Source of the DNA: Cladophialophora immunda
Taxonomy: Eukaryota; Ascomycota; Eurotiomycetes; Chaetothyriales; Herpotrichiellaceae
Assembly: GCF_000835495.1 (NCBI RefSeq)
Contig: NW_015622542.1
Span: 2,006,485-2,070,484 of the forward strand
Reading direction: 5' to 3'
Length of the DNA stretch: 64,000 nucleotides
Below are positions 29,200 to 40,938 of this stretch, one piece after another; within the stretch, counting starts at the first letter, position 1; each line of letters starts with the position of its first letter. Under the pieces are notes generated by a model. It saw only the letters and a program-made list of their open reading frames with translations. It ran no database searches and had not been told where the DNA came from. The translations under genes and the position numbers were made by a program.

Positions 29200-31656
29200 A
29201 TGAACGAGGCACAGACACCTCTCAAACGCACGCGTCAGGCCTGTGAGCCATGCCGGTAAGCTCAGTTGAGCCGGCCACTCGATGCCGAACCCATTCCGCT
29301 CATCCATGTTCAAAGCCGCAAAAAGTCAAGATGTACAGGCGAGAGGCCGATCTGCGCTCATTGCGCCCGACTCGGAAAGCATTGCACCTATGTTACAGGG
29401 CCTGATCAACGTACGATGGCCCCGCAAGGCTCAGATCTGAGGAATGCGGCATCGATACAACGTGCTGCTCCCTTTTTGCATCAAGGTGATCAAGGCACAG
29501 TATGCGACTGCTCCCATCCGCCATGTGCGGCTTGCGGTTACCTTGAAAGGTGATGTGCTGATCGATGGATGCTAGGCCGACAGATTGGGCGCCCTCGAAG
29601 CACAAGTCGCTGAAATGCGGAAGCTCTTGGAGTACGTTGCGAATCTTGAGGGTGGGTGAGCCATGGGATCACTGACCGTGATGAGGAGGCGTCAGCCTAA
29701 TTCAGTAACACAGCCCGTTCCATCGATATTGCCAGGAACCGCTACATCACACATTGATCTCGATACGCCGAGCTTGGATGTGTCTCCGTGCGACGGGTAT
29801 GCTATTTGACCCGATCACGCTTTACTCCAGCTCATACTCAGTCTCACATGCAGACTTCCACCTTGGAGTGTTGTCGGTCATTACGTCCAGCTGTATCTCA
29901 AACATTGCAACTGCCAGCCACTTGCACTGTTCTCCCCTGAGGTCTTGATGACGAATTTCACCTCGCGAGAACCAGAGCTAATACTAGCGATGCTGACCCT
30001 AGCGTCGCGCTTTGACACAGCCACTCCCAATGTTAGCCAGATGGATATATCACGCATGTTCGAAAGTCGGGCAACTCAGGCAAGAGAGTTAATAATGAGT
30101 CGGGTTACCCACGGGCCTATTGAACTTTCCACGATTCAAGCATTATGCCTGCTAAGTCTAGCAGAGTTTAATCGTAAGTGTATTATGGCAATACTCTCTC
30201 CGTGGTTGCTGATGGGGCTAGATGGAAATACTCCACGGGCAAGCACCTACATTTCACTGGCAATGGACCTCGTCTCATCTTCTGGATTGGCTTCAGAGCA
30301 TAGGAGACCCGACTATGATCGTTCTGACGACGAGCGACGGCGATGCTACTGGAGCTTACTACTGTTAAGAAATCTCTACGGAGTGTCTACCAGCACGTTT
30401 TCATTTGTTCAGGATGAGAGGACTCCGAGGCTTCCCCAAAGACCCGAACCTCCAGCAGGTACCAGCTCCCAGATGACTGATACAGCCCTGGAGCAGGCAG
30501 ATGCCCCGAATTCCTCTAACGAGCCCTCTGACCTTGGCATCTTCGCGTACGTTGTGCAGCTAAGTCAAGTCTGGCAGAGAGCCGCCAGGTTTGCGAACAG
30601 ACGTGGAAACATCGGTACCCTTCCTGCCTGGTCACCCCAGTCCGAGTATTCACAGATCACTGCGGAACTCATGGATCTCGAGACGCGATTGCCATACAAG
30701 TATCGCTTTCGACCATCCCGATTTCTGGACCAAGATCGCGGCCAGCTGGAGAAACATCGTGACTTTTGGGCCTCCTGGATTTTGCTCCAGATTCTTTACC
30801 ACACTATCCTCTGTTTGCTCAACCATCCGCTTCTGTTGTTTCTCCGCTTGAGGAACTTCCGGGTCACGATGGTACCGGAGGTCTTCCTTCAACACACGGC
30901 CGATCTCACCGAAACTCACACGGAGTGGATCGTACACGTGCTGGACTTGTGCCAGAAGAATGACTTCCCTCAGTTCGACCCGTTCTTAGCGCATTGTGCA
31001 GCTATTGCTGCCACAGTTTATCTGCAGCAAAGCTTCTCTGATGACGTTGAAGTAAAGGCAACGAAACAGGCCAGTTTCAGAAAGTGTGTCTCGTTCATTC
31101 GAGATCTGGGCTCATTTTGGCCCTATATTAATCAACTTGTGCGTGCTGACCCTTCTTCCATTTCCTTGCAGTCTGTCAAAACACTGTCTAACATCGTCAA
31201 CAGGCGGACAAGATCGAAAACTTTGAAAAAGTGGTGTCAGACTCTTTCCTTGATTCCGCATCTCAGAGGCCGCCAGATCCTCGCATCTTCATCGATCTGA
31301 GCTTGTTTTGGGAGATTATTGAGTCCTCCTTTGTGAGTGAGCTACCCAAAAATGCAGATGGCTACTTTGGTGCTTCTCTCACGTCTCATCGCCAATCGTC
31401 TTCTTCTGGAGAAGTCCTTCGCAGTCGTCTTCTACCTAAGCCTACTCGCCTCAACCACCACGGTACAACACCACGGTCCGAAGATGCCGAGTCCGCAGTT
31501 GCCCTGCCTCCTCGCGACTACACTCGAGCATCTGAAATCCGCAACGTGGACTATATGAATGAGGGGGTGTCGATTTTGGCACAAAGCTATTTTGCACAAG
31601 GGCAAGATCTAGCTGGAAGTCTGGACGATTGGTGGCTTTCAGGGCAGCCGACCTAG
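29200..31656 (+). CDS. Zn2Cys6 transcription factor, seven exons
   Basis: Exons: 29200-29255, 29316-29499, 29576-29651, 29706-29796, 29854-30173, 30222-31138 and 31204-31656. All phases agree and the product is 698 aa. Intron 1 lies within the zinc cluster; joining gives ACEPCRRKKSRC and cysteines 15, 18, 25, 32, 35 and 42. Exon 3 supplies the coil ADRLGALEAQVAEMRKLLEY. Exons 4/5 join as CDGLPPWSVVGHYVQLYLKH, the usual start of the middle homology region. A 48-nt GTAAGT intron that happens to stay in frame interrupts the segment before GNTPRASTYISLAMDL. The last intron (CTAAC branch) shifts the frame to the C-terminal QADKIENF and GSLDDWWL part. It is followed 210 bp downstream, same strand, by the IDO gene, so it is a candidate local regulator. 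Target not proven. Confidence 0.85.
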
Positions 31657-31865
31657 CAGGCAACAACCTGTTATGATTACTTCTAATCATCGTGTGCCAA
31701 TCCAGTACTCGTAATAGAACGGAAAGGAACCGTCCAGATACTTACAAGTACTCACCTCACCATGGGCTTCTGATAACCCAACGTCCACTATATGCCTCAT
31801 TGACGAGACCTGCCCCAGAGCATTGTTGTACGATCCCGAGACTCGCGAGGACTCCACCAATCAAA

Positions 31866-33535
31866 ATGTGGTCAGGATCCTCTCCTGAGTACCATGCATG
31901 CTTATCACCCTATCCGTCTCCGCCTCCGACGGATGCTGAATCCTGCTGCAAGAATGCTCTAGTTGATGATGGTGAGAGGAGAATCGTTTCAGCCAAAACC
32001 ACACCATCATCCTCCAAAGTTTCACCAATCTTCTCAGGGTAGAGATATCTCATCCGCTGTTCAAATCAATTCTCGGTGGACTATCTGACTCAATTTAGCG
32101 ATCTCAAGATGAGAGAAACGCCAAGTGAATTCATTCAAAGATACGGGATCTCGGCCGAGTATGGCTTCCTTCCTGACACCGCTCCTTTACAACGCCTACC
32201 GGACGTCTATTACCAGCCTTGGGAGACACTGGCGGAAAACCTTGCTGAACTCATAAAGCGCGATGTGATCAGGACAAAGATCGAACATCTACCGATCCTT
32301 GGTACAGGCCAACTGCAAACCGACGCAGAATGGCGGCGAGCATATGTGGTTTTGGGATTTTTGACTCACGCATATATCTGGGGCGGAGAACGGCCCGCAG
32401 AGGTTGGTTCTGAGATAATGCACACAGCCTGACACATAGCTGACGCTCTCATAGCGACTCCCGCCTCAACTCAGCTGCCCCTTTTTGGCAGTGTCCAAGT
32501 ACTTGGGGCTGCCGCCCACCGCACTGTTCTCGACACTCAGTCTTTTGAATTTTGGATTGAAAACCCCTGGCAGTGATCGAACAAACCCAGATAATCTCAA
32601 GTCATTGTTCTCATTCACCAACACGAAAGATGAAGAATGGTTCTACATGGTGTCCACCGCCATCGAAGCGACGGGGGGCCCTCTCATCCTGACGATGCTT
32701 CGCTGCATCCAAGCTGTGAATGACTGCGACGACAACTTGATTTTGGCTTGTCTTGGAACCTTGACCGAGGGGATCCGAGAAATTGAAAACATTCTAAAAC
32801 GCATGCATGAACATTGTGATCCACAGGTGTTCTATCACAATATTCGTCCGTTCTGTGCCGGTTCCAAAGGAATGGCAGCTGCCGGGTTGCCAAATGGTGT
32901 CTTTTACGACGAAGGCGAGGGCCGGGGCCAATGGAGGCAGTACAGTGGCGGGAGTAATGCCCAAAGCTCACTGATCCAGCTCCTCGACATCTTCCTTGCT
33001 GTCCAGCATCATGAAACGGGAGAAAGCAATAATCACCACGCTAAGGCGCAGGGTGAGGGGACTGACCCCGATGGGTACTTAAAAGTTGGTCCACCGAGCT
33101 GCCATGTTTGTACGACCGACTGACAAGGAGCAGGAGATGAGGAACTACATGCCACCGTCACACCGCGATTTCCTGGCGCAGGTTGAACGAATGAGCAACC
33201 TGCGAGGATATGTCTCACAGCCCACAGCTTCCATGGAGGTTCAAGAAGCGTACAACGACGCCACTGCGGCCTTGACTCGCCTTCGAAACAGCCACATCCA
33301 GATCGTCGCCAGGTACATTGTGATGCCCTCTCGGAGCCCACCAGCCGCATACATCGTCCAGCGGAAAGGAGCAAACCTGGCCACAGCATGTTCAACGCAA
33401 CCAGCTGGGAAAGGGCAGGACGACGCATCAGTGACGAGACAGTTACACGGCACCGGAGGAACAAGCGTGATGCCCTTCTTGAAGAGGACCCGAGATGAGA
33501 CCAGAGAAGCAGTAATACAAGTACACGTCTCTTGA
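31866..33535 (+). CDS. ido: Indoleamine 2,3-dioxygenase
   Basis: Four exons: 31866-32038, 32099-32402, 32455-33084 and 33134-33535, giving 502 aa. Intron 1 has a GTAGAG donor and a textbook CTGACTCAATTTAG end. Family blocks in order are RYGISAEYGFLPDTAPLQRL, YYQPWETLAENLAELI, EWRRAYVVLGFLTHAYIWGG, RLPPQLSCPFLAVSKYLGLP, FYHNIRPFCAG, GGSNAQSSLIQLLD, MRNYMPPSHRDFL and LRNSHIQIVARYI. In the last block His423 is the expected proximal heme ligand. IDO opens the indole ring of tryptophan to N-formylkynurenine, the entry to kynurenine and de novo NAD synthesis. The first 58 residues are a Ser/Pro-rich extension not seen in most family members. The last acceptor could instead be 6 nt earlier. The gene follows a Zn2Cys6 gene and precedes a permease, so a dedicated tryptophan- or indole-handling role besides NAD synthesis is plausible. 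Confidence 0.92.
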
Positions 33536-34184
33536 ATGATAGGACGTTCCGGGGTAAAGTGCATATCTAGACTGTGGAATTGAGAATCATCACGGAGTCC
33601 TACTTATTACGTAGATCCGGAGTCCCGTCTGTTTGATCATCAGATTCCAAGTCAGCAGACCACCCCCTCCTTGTCACCCCGTCGCGGAGGCCGTGCAAAG
33701 GATTGGCTATCTACACAGTATCCGCTGCGGCCCGCGGTGTCTGCCCCTCGAAAATCCCACGTAATAGACTCGGCATATCCTCGATATCCGGCGGATGCGG
33801 TCCGTGGACGGGGGAGCAGTGGAGTCGTGGTCACAGAGCTTGTTCAGGCATTGGAGATAACAGATTGTACCAGGTGGCGCCGTTGAGTAACCTGCATGTT
33901 GGATATAAGGGTTCCGTGCTGGTGGCCGCAAGATAGGGCGGGCGGAATATGTTCCTCACAGGGATGGTCAATCGAGATATAGTTTTGCCGATATCCAGCA
34001 GCACCAACTAACAGACACTCATCCAACGAGAGAGCTGCTCTCGAACTATCTAGACGGATTTGATACAGTAGACCTATTCTCCTAGTACATTATCAACAAC
34101 GCACCTAGGCTAGACCTTTCGACCCAAGAAGCAATCCTGCTCGACACGAAGCCACCCTCTCCCTCTCTCCCCCCTGGTTCTTTG
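33536..34184. other. Convergent intergenic region
   Basis: Between the IDO gene and the 3' end of the permease gene. Minor open frames only; nothing recognised. Confidence 0.5.
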
Positions 34185-36409
34185 TCAAGCAAGTTCCTTC
34201 TTGGAAAACTGATTCTCCTGCAGATTCGCCGCGCTGATCATGTCCATGTCCACGCTGGGCCCGCGGAACGTCCTGCGGCCGAGGCCGAACCACAGCGCGA
34301 CGATGGCGCCGAAGAGGCCCACCAGGACGACGCTGGACCAGTTCATGGTGGCCACGTCGGTGGGAAAGAAGGTCGGGAAGCAGTTGAAGACGACGATCGC
34401 GGTCACGGCGACGGGCGAGAAGGCGTTGCAGAACAGCCCGAAGGCGCCCAGGTTCAGGGCCCGGGTGGGCAGGATGGAGCGGCCGCGGAACAGCAGGATG
34501 CCCTGGGGGATGGCGTAGGTGATGTTCTAGCGAGAAGGAAATTATGGGTCAATAATAGAAACGCGGTGGAGTATAGAGGTCAAGGGGGGAAAGCCGGTGA
34601 GTCAAGGGGCCTGGGAAAGACCAACCAGATACATGACGGCCGACGTGACTATCGAGTTAAAGGCCCGTCGTCGAGGCGATGAAGAGCAGCCCGTAGATCC
34701 AGACGAAGACCACGGACAAGATGGTCGCGCGGAGAGGGGCCTGTGTGCGCGGGTCGATCTTGCTGAAGTAGCTTGAAAAGGGGAGGCCGTTCTACACATT
34801 AGTTGAATCGAAGAGTGAGTAAATCAGGCTGGAACCAGAATCTCCTTCAAACGACAGCGGGAAATGGGAGGAGAGTCGAACACTTACATCTCGAGAAAAG
34901 GCCCATGCCATTCTTCCACAGGTCACCCATTGCGGAGTGATGCACACTGTTTACTGCAAGTCAGCTCCCTTTCCATTCCCCAGAAGAAAATGGTGTATGT
35001 GTGTACGTACTCGTATAGATGATCGTAATCCAGACCAGCATAAACGTGGCGACTCCCTTGCTGCCCGTGACTTGATAGAATAGTTCGATGGAAGGTAGCG
35101 CCGAGCTCGTCACAGCGTCGATGTCGAGCATGGTAAACATCATGACGGTCAACAAGGGGACGGTGGTGACCACTCCGATGGCGAGGGTGGTGTTCCTGCA
35201 GCTCCCGATTAGTGGATGCGAAGGCCATTGCCATGGTAGTCGCTTACAGGCACTCTGGAAGACGCCGACCGGGCTGGTGCATTTCCTCGGCGATATGGAT
35301 GGGCGCGTCTGTGCCGACATATGCAAACCTGGCGTCCCGGGAGGGGCCAACTTGTTAGATCTCACAAGAGACTTTGCATGGAGCAACTTCGCGGAGCACT
35401 CACAGGGCATTCCCAATCCCCAAGAACCACGCCACGCCGTCGGCCCAACCGCTTGTTCCTTGATTGGAAGCCAAGACGACCTCCCCAGACACAAACCTCT
35501 TCTTCATGGCGAGAAGGATGAGGAAACAGATGACGAACCCGGTGATGGACATGAAGAGCACAAACTGCGCCACGCGGGGGATGATCTTGGGGAAGAAGAT
35601 GACGGGGGCAACTGGAGGATTGGGTGATCGTGTTAGCCCTTCGTTTTCGACCGTGTGCGAGAGTATTGGACCAACCTGTGATAGAGACCACGCCGACGTA
35701 GACCAGCCATATCTGCCACTGCGTGGCAACGAACTCGGGATGCCAAAAATTGGCCAGGCCCATGATGGAAACGGCCGAGAGGGCGGTGCCAGAGCAGGCG
35801 ATGATCCACCATCCGAGAATCGTCATCCAGCCGATAACATAGGCCCCGAAGCGTCTTGTGGAACCCGTGGCAAGGACCCAGACGAAGTGATATTGACCCT
35901 GTGTTGACGGTCGAGGAGGTCAATTTGCAGTTCCGAGAAGTTCACGAGCGGTCGCTGGATGTGACTCGCAACCAGGCAAAGACTTACCCCGGAGGATGGG
36001 AATGCCGAAGCAATCTCGGACAGGCCACAGGTGATGAACCATTGGACAAAGGCTGCGATGAGGGCGCAGAAAATGACATTGACCCGGCCGCCGTACGCTG
36101 CGTTGATGCCAAAGTTGCTGAGATATGCAATCCAACTATTGGTGATGCTGTACCGGTGATAGTCAGCTGCAATTCAATGAGGCTCTCAATCATGCCAGTA
36201 AGAGACCATACGAACCCAAAGCCTAGAGCAATTGAGGACAACCTGGAGAAGGTCCGCGGCATGGCAGCCTCGTGACCCTGAGCTCGGAGGACATTCTTGT
36301 CGATATCGTCAATGGCTCCGAGGCTGATACTCGGCCTGCTGCCGTCTGTGGCTGGGATGTCATTGGACTTGACGCTTTTTGTTTCGGTGATGTTCTCTGT
36401 CTTGGACAT
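34185..36409 (-). pseudogene. APC-superfamily amino-acid/amine permease with one-base frame break
   Basis: Nine exons on the minus strand: 36409-36216, 36147-35988, 35898-35676, 35611-35404, 35328-35248, 35195-35011, 34946-34888, 34791-34626 and 34526-34185. Phases agree everywhere except inside exon 8. The protein (about 538 aa if the frame were continuous) follows the fungal GABA/choline-type permease pattern: FSRLSSIALGFG|ITNSWIAYLSNFG, FAYVGTDAPIHIAEEM, RMAWAFSRD, NGLPFSSYFSKIDPRTQAPL and NITYAIPQGILLFRGRS. In exon 8, one extra base in a GGG run (plus-strand CCC at 34664-34666) moves LFIASTT off the conserved AFNSIVTSAVMYL and gives an early stop. Either a recent loss-of-function mutation or a homopolymer sequencing error; every other exon and splice site is intact, which favours an error or a very young lesion. 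Substrate likely an amino acid, choline or amine. Confidence 0.75.
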
Positions 36410-37199
36410 GGTGGGAATGTTCGCTTCAACTCAGGCAGGAGGTGTGTATGTCAAGGAAGGATAGTCTTGATGACAATAGCTGAGGCCACCTCGATCCCAG
36501 AGGTATGGATGGATAGCTATTATATGTCCACGGGGGACACTCTCCAGGGATTGCAATGATAACCACCCTTCTATCTAGCCATGTTCCCGATGCCAGAACC
36601 CCTTGATGTGAATGATAACATATCCCGCACCCATCTCGACCGTCTCAATCAATCTTAGCAGGCCGGGTCTCTCTTATTGAAGCACTGATTAGACGTGGAG
36701 TTAGGCTTCCGAGGCACTGAAGGTCAGAGCCTTGCCGATGATAAGTCGCCAACCTGCAAAACGCGGTTGAGAGCAGAGCCGAGTCTGGTTGTAACTAGGC
36801 GATTTCGGTAGCAGCGACACGCTTGAGCCGCTGGAGGCGCCTGAGCCGATGGAGCTTGGGTGCGTTGCTCTCCGCCTGCGTATCGTAGAAAGGCTTATCC
36901 CTATCTGTGGATAGAACATCCCGTGTTCGTCACCGTTTATTGGCCCAGTCTGAGTGAGATGGTTGGACGGAGGTGTGCAAGGTGGGTTTATTGTCCACGA
37001 GTTGGGTTGATTCCTCGAACATACTGGCCAGACATATTCCAATACACTCTTCATGCTTCCAGTTTCAGAGTCTTCTGATAATGGCTGGACAGCCAGGCTA
37101 TTCGTCTGCTGTGAGGGATGTCGATTGCGGAAGTTGTAGAGCGCTCTTTAAAACAGAACTGCACTAAGGGTGCGCCCACGCAGAGTTGATGCTGGTGAT
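36410..37199. promoter_or_regulatory. Divergent intergenic region, permease / DUF3445 gene
   Basis: A 790-bp region between the two start codons. It would let one regulator act on both genes. No obvious repeat or palindromic CGG pair was noticed on reading. Confidence 0.5.
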
Positions 37200-38565
37200 A
37201 TGGTCAATTTCAAGCCCGCTTTGGAGGAAAACTGTGAGATGGATTTTGACTCATGCAGGATCTGGCTTGGGTGTCTTTCTGTCGCCTTGTGTGTTGTGGC
37301 ATGGGGCCTGTCCAAATCCAGAAGACGAGTCCTCGACAAACCACGCCTCGATCTCGCTGAGAAGGCGACAACACTCAAACCGACAACAGGAGCGGCACTG
37401 GACTATGGCAAAATCACCCCTTACAGCGGCATTCCCATACACGATGAACCGTCGTGGCCGCGGGCTTGGAAACCCGGACCATGGCAAATGACCATGGGAA
37501 TCCGCAAGCTCGATGTTGACGACTGGATCATATACGACAGCCTCTTCCTCGACGAGCACAAGCAAAAGTTGAAGAGGTTACAAGATCCAGAAGTCCGTCC
37601 CATCATCTTCCAACACCAGGATGGCACCTATGAGGCCAGCAAGGAGGCCCTGGGGATTATCGTCCAGTACATTACCACCCGATACCCGGACATGTTCAAA
37701 GTCGACGGCGACTATCTCCATATACTTCCACTGGGAGAATCATACCGAATACAGGAGCCCTTTGACCGGCATCCATTGGAGATCGCGGGCCTGATTGTGT
37801 ATGAGGATGTGTACGTGCTGCTGAAGGGACCGGATGACATTTACTACCTGTAAGGACTCTACCTCTGCGATCAGACTGACTTGTAGCAAGCAAACCTCTC
37901 TGAGGACAAAGCGCTGACCAAATCTGGAATTCTTAGGAAAGCTTGCTTTCTCTCCTTCCCCCCTGGCTGGCACCTGAAAGAACGAATCGGCTATCCGCTG
38001 TTTAAGATGCACCACGCAGTGCCTCACTGGAAAGAGAAACTGCAGAAGCCCATGGAAAGGTATGGCTGATCTGTCCACCCCTCTATCTGACCCTACCCTT
38101 CTGGTCCCAGAGCTAAGACCGTCGTTTAGATTCTTCCTCAAGCTGAAAGAAGGTGGAGGAGTCCAGCGCAATAACCAATTCATTCAAACAACCCCAGCAA
38201 TCTACCACCCAGAACCTCTGGACGACTATCCCGTCTGCACATCCATCGACCAGGTACACATTCGGATAGAGCTGCAGAGCCTGATGAGGATGCCCGAGAC
38301 ACAAGGACTCCTGTTCACCATACATCCGTGGGTGTTGCCGGTCAAAGACCTTGCCAACGAGCCACGCAACCTGGAATTGTTATGGAGTCATGCGCGCAGC
38401 TTTCCCGAGTCCTTTTCCAGGTACAAACTCAGGCATCTATGGGGCGGTGTTCTGGAGGAGTTTGCCCAAAAGACTCTGGGGAAAGAGGCTCCGGATCCAG
38501 AGCTCGAGGCTGACGCCAACGCCTTTACTTTGCGCCAGCCGTCAAGGAACGGATGTCCTATATAA
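37200..38565 (+). CDS. DUF3445 (heme-dependent oxidative N-demethylase-like) protein, membrane-anchored
   Basis: Three exons: 37200-37849, 37937-38059 and 38118-38565, giving 406 aa. Joins are phase 2 with GTAAGG and GTATGG donors; the third exon uses an AAG acceptor. The body matches DUF3445. It has PWQMTMGIRKLDVDDWI, FLDEHKQKLKRL, LIVYEDVYVLL, the join ACFLSFPPGWHLKERIGYPL, MHHAVPHWKEKL and a late HIRIELQSLMRMPETQGLLF segment. Characterised bacterial relatives are heme proteins that oxidatively remove N-methyl groups from amines. Residues 21-37 are a hydrophobic anchor followed by KSRRR, so the enzyme is likely ER-membrane-bound with a cytosolic domain (inference). Start at ATG 37200; the longer open frame begins with a non-ATG codon. 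It is divergent from the permease. Exact substrate unknown. Confidence 0.85.
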
Positions 38566-39067
38566 AGCGGACTGTAATGGACTAGCACAAGACTCGGAGG
38601 CAATTCTTCTTCTACCTATAACGAAGCTTCAGGATTGGATATTCGCGTATAAAGTCCATAGCATGCCTAGCCAGGCATCTGCGGGCCTCGTGGTCAAGAT
38701 GGATGGCAGGTTGGACTATCGAGGATCCCTCTTATCAGTGCCCCGTATTTGCAGACCCATCGGGCTCCATTGGCACTTATCAAGGTTACTGAGTGTCCCG
38801 CTTCAAGCCCTCATCAGCCTGAAGCGGCTTACCTAGGTACTTCAAATACGCCCATTAGGACCTAGTTCTAGAGCTGGGCTAGGTTCAGGATCCCCCATTC
38901 AGCGCCTTTGTCATCGATCTATCCTTATCTTGAACCTTCTCAGCCTCCCACGACATCTGCGTGCCTCATGCCTTTTGCCTTCCTTCTCCAATGATCAAGT
39001 TGTCAGTGTTAGAGCCTTGTCAGCATCAAGACGATAGGCACAGCGAGGCTCTTGGGATCTCGAGCCG
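38566..39067. other. Intergenic region
   Basis: Between the DUF3445 gene and the next Zn2Cys6 gene on the same strand. Nothing recognised. Confidence 0.5.
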
Positions 39068-40902
39068 ATGAAACCCCCTGCGGAGAAGGGATCTAGGTCC
39101 AGAACCGGCTGCTTGACGTGCAAGCGGCGACACAAGAAATGCGACGAACGGAAACCCAGCTGCGTCAACTGCGAGAAGAATGCCCTGGCATGCGAGGGAT
39201 ACTACCAGATGGCCCTCTGGAAGCCTCATCTGCTGAGAAATGAGAGGAACCGGCGCAGGCAATTCTCACCACTCTCAATACCCTTCGAGGTGCTGACTGG
39301 GTGACTAGGCGCAACATCTCTGTCGCCGAGGCCAACGAGGAGGAAAGTGACGGTTTGGATGCTACCTGGGACTCCTTGCCGGCCTCGACTCGAATAAGGT
39401 CTCCCTTGACTGGTTCTCCTCCCAGCGATCAGGCGTCGCAGACGTCGCCATTCGATCCGGACGACTCTGTCCGCTCCACAGCTGTTTCGAGATCCGAGCG
39501 CCGAACTCTTTCTCTACAGATTCATGGGCAAAGCAGCCGCCGTGAGACATCAACGTCCAAGTCCACAACATCTCTGCATTTCTCTCTGCAGGGCAAGGCT
39601 GATGGAGAGGTAGAGCCCCAGTCTTGCCACTCAAAGTCACCCCCTTCTCTACTCTCCCCGACGGTGCCCTACTTGATCCATGGCATCGAGACTGCTCTAG
39701 AGCACGAGCTCTTTCACCATTATATCAACTTTGTGCCGCAAGCCTTCTCCTGGGCCACCATCCGAAGCGCTCCGTTCCTCTCCATCTTGATTCCACTGGT
39801 TCTTCGCGATCGAGGGCTGCTCTACACATTGCTCAGCATTGCCGCGACCCATCTGCTGAACCTGGGCCGTTCAAACATGAGCGAACCGCGACAGAGATCC
39901 ATCAAGAGCACACGATGGCAACTACGCGGCAAAGCTCTGAAGTGCCACGCGGAGAAAATGGCGGCCGTGTCGGTGCCCGCATTCTCCGACTCCAGCGTCC
40001 AGGTCAAATTAGATGCGGCTTTGGCGAGCACTCTTCTGCTTCTGCAGCTGGACTGCCTCGACAGTGGCAAGGACGGCCACTGGCGCCTCCACCTGTTCGC
40101 CGCGTCGGAGCTTGCTCGTCAACGGGTCAAGGAAGGGTGGAGCGACAAGGATCCAGACGGCGGAGCACCGGCAAACTCGAGAAACGAGACCGCGGTCCGC
40201 TTCTTCCTCCATCTATACCGCTACTACGACGTGCTCGCATGTGTGACGCTCGACGAGCGCCCGTGCCCGATCGACCCGGTCTACTCGTCCGAGGACATCG
40301 GGAGCTACAGCCCCCTGCCTCAAACGTATCACAGCTTGCTCTCGATCTTGACGCAGATTGTGGAACTTCGCCGGCGGACTCTGCCCGAGCTGTCCCTGGG
40401 CCAGTCCACGGTCGACCGGAACCTCGCAGACGTCAACACCGAAGAATTCATGAAGAGTCTGGAACTGTGCACGCTGATTCAAAACTGGACGATCAAGTCC
40501 GATTCACAGGAAGACCTGATCCTAGGCGAAGTCTACCGTCGAGCCTGCTTCATCTTTCTTTATCTGACCACCTATCCGTACGGCGTCGCCGATGCAAAGG
40601 TTCAGTGCGCTCTCGAAGAAGGCCTGGCACACCTGGAACTTCTCGCCTCCCATGAGATGGCTCTCAAATGCGCGACCTTCCCCCTCTTTATCTTTGGCAT
40701 AGCAGCCTTGCAGCATGATCAGCAAGACATGATCAGCAAGGTCCTCGACCTTCGTTTCCATCAGTCCGGCATTGGCAACGTCGCCGAAGTCCTCACCTTT
40801 CTCAAAGGATGGTGGATTCGAGAATGCGACGAGAATAATCGGGCTTTCTGGCTGTGGGAGGATGAGATCCGGGCCAGACAGATGTATCTGTTTCTGGTGT
40901 GA
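39068..40902 (+). CDS. Zn2Cys6 transcription factor (fungal_trans_2 type)
   Basis: Exon 1 starts at ATG 39068 and encodes an N-terminal zinc cluster, [15 protein letters not shown], with cysteines 15, 18, 25, 32, 35 and 42, then CEGYYQ, typical of regulators with the PF11951-type middle domain. Exon 2 is in another phase and runs to 40902. The best join is a 41-nt intron, 39290-39330, giving 597 aa; a 47-nt alternative ending a few codons later also keeps phase. The join is therefore approximate. Downstream blocks include [56 protein letters not shown] and the C-terminal [17 protein letters not shown]. It is convergent with the alcohol dehydrogenase gene, 36 bp between stop codons. It could control the dehydrogenase or the DUF3445/permease genes upstream; nothing in sequence decides this. 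Confidence 0.82.
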
Positions 40903-40938
40903 GATGAGGGCGACCCGACCGGCGCGATGATTACTCAT

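Noticed and set aside
29528..29583. Very short 34-nt intron alternative in the Zn2Cys6 gene at 29200
   Set aside because: Keeps phase but is too short for a fungal spliceosomal intron; a 76-nt intron at 29500-29575 gives a better coil and normal length.
39624..40655. 343-aa open frame on the plus strand
   Set aside because: Shifted frame of the Zn2Cys6 gene at 39068-40902; no motif and no start context.
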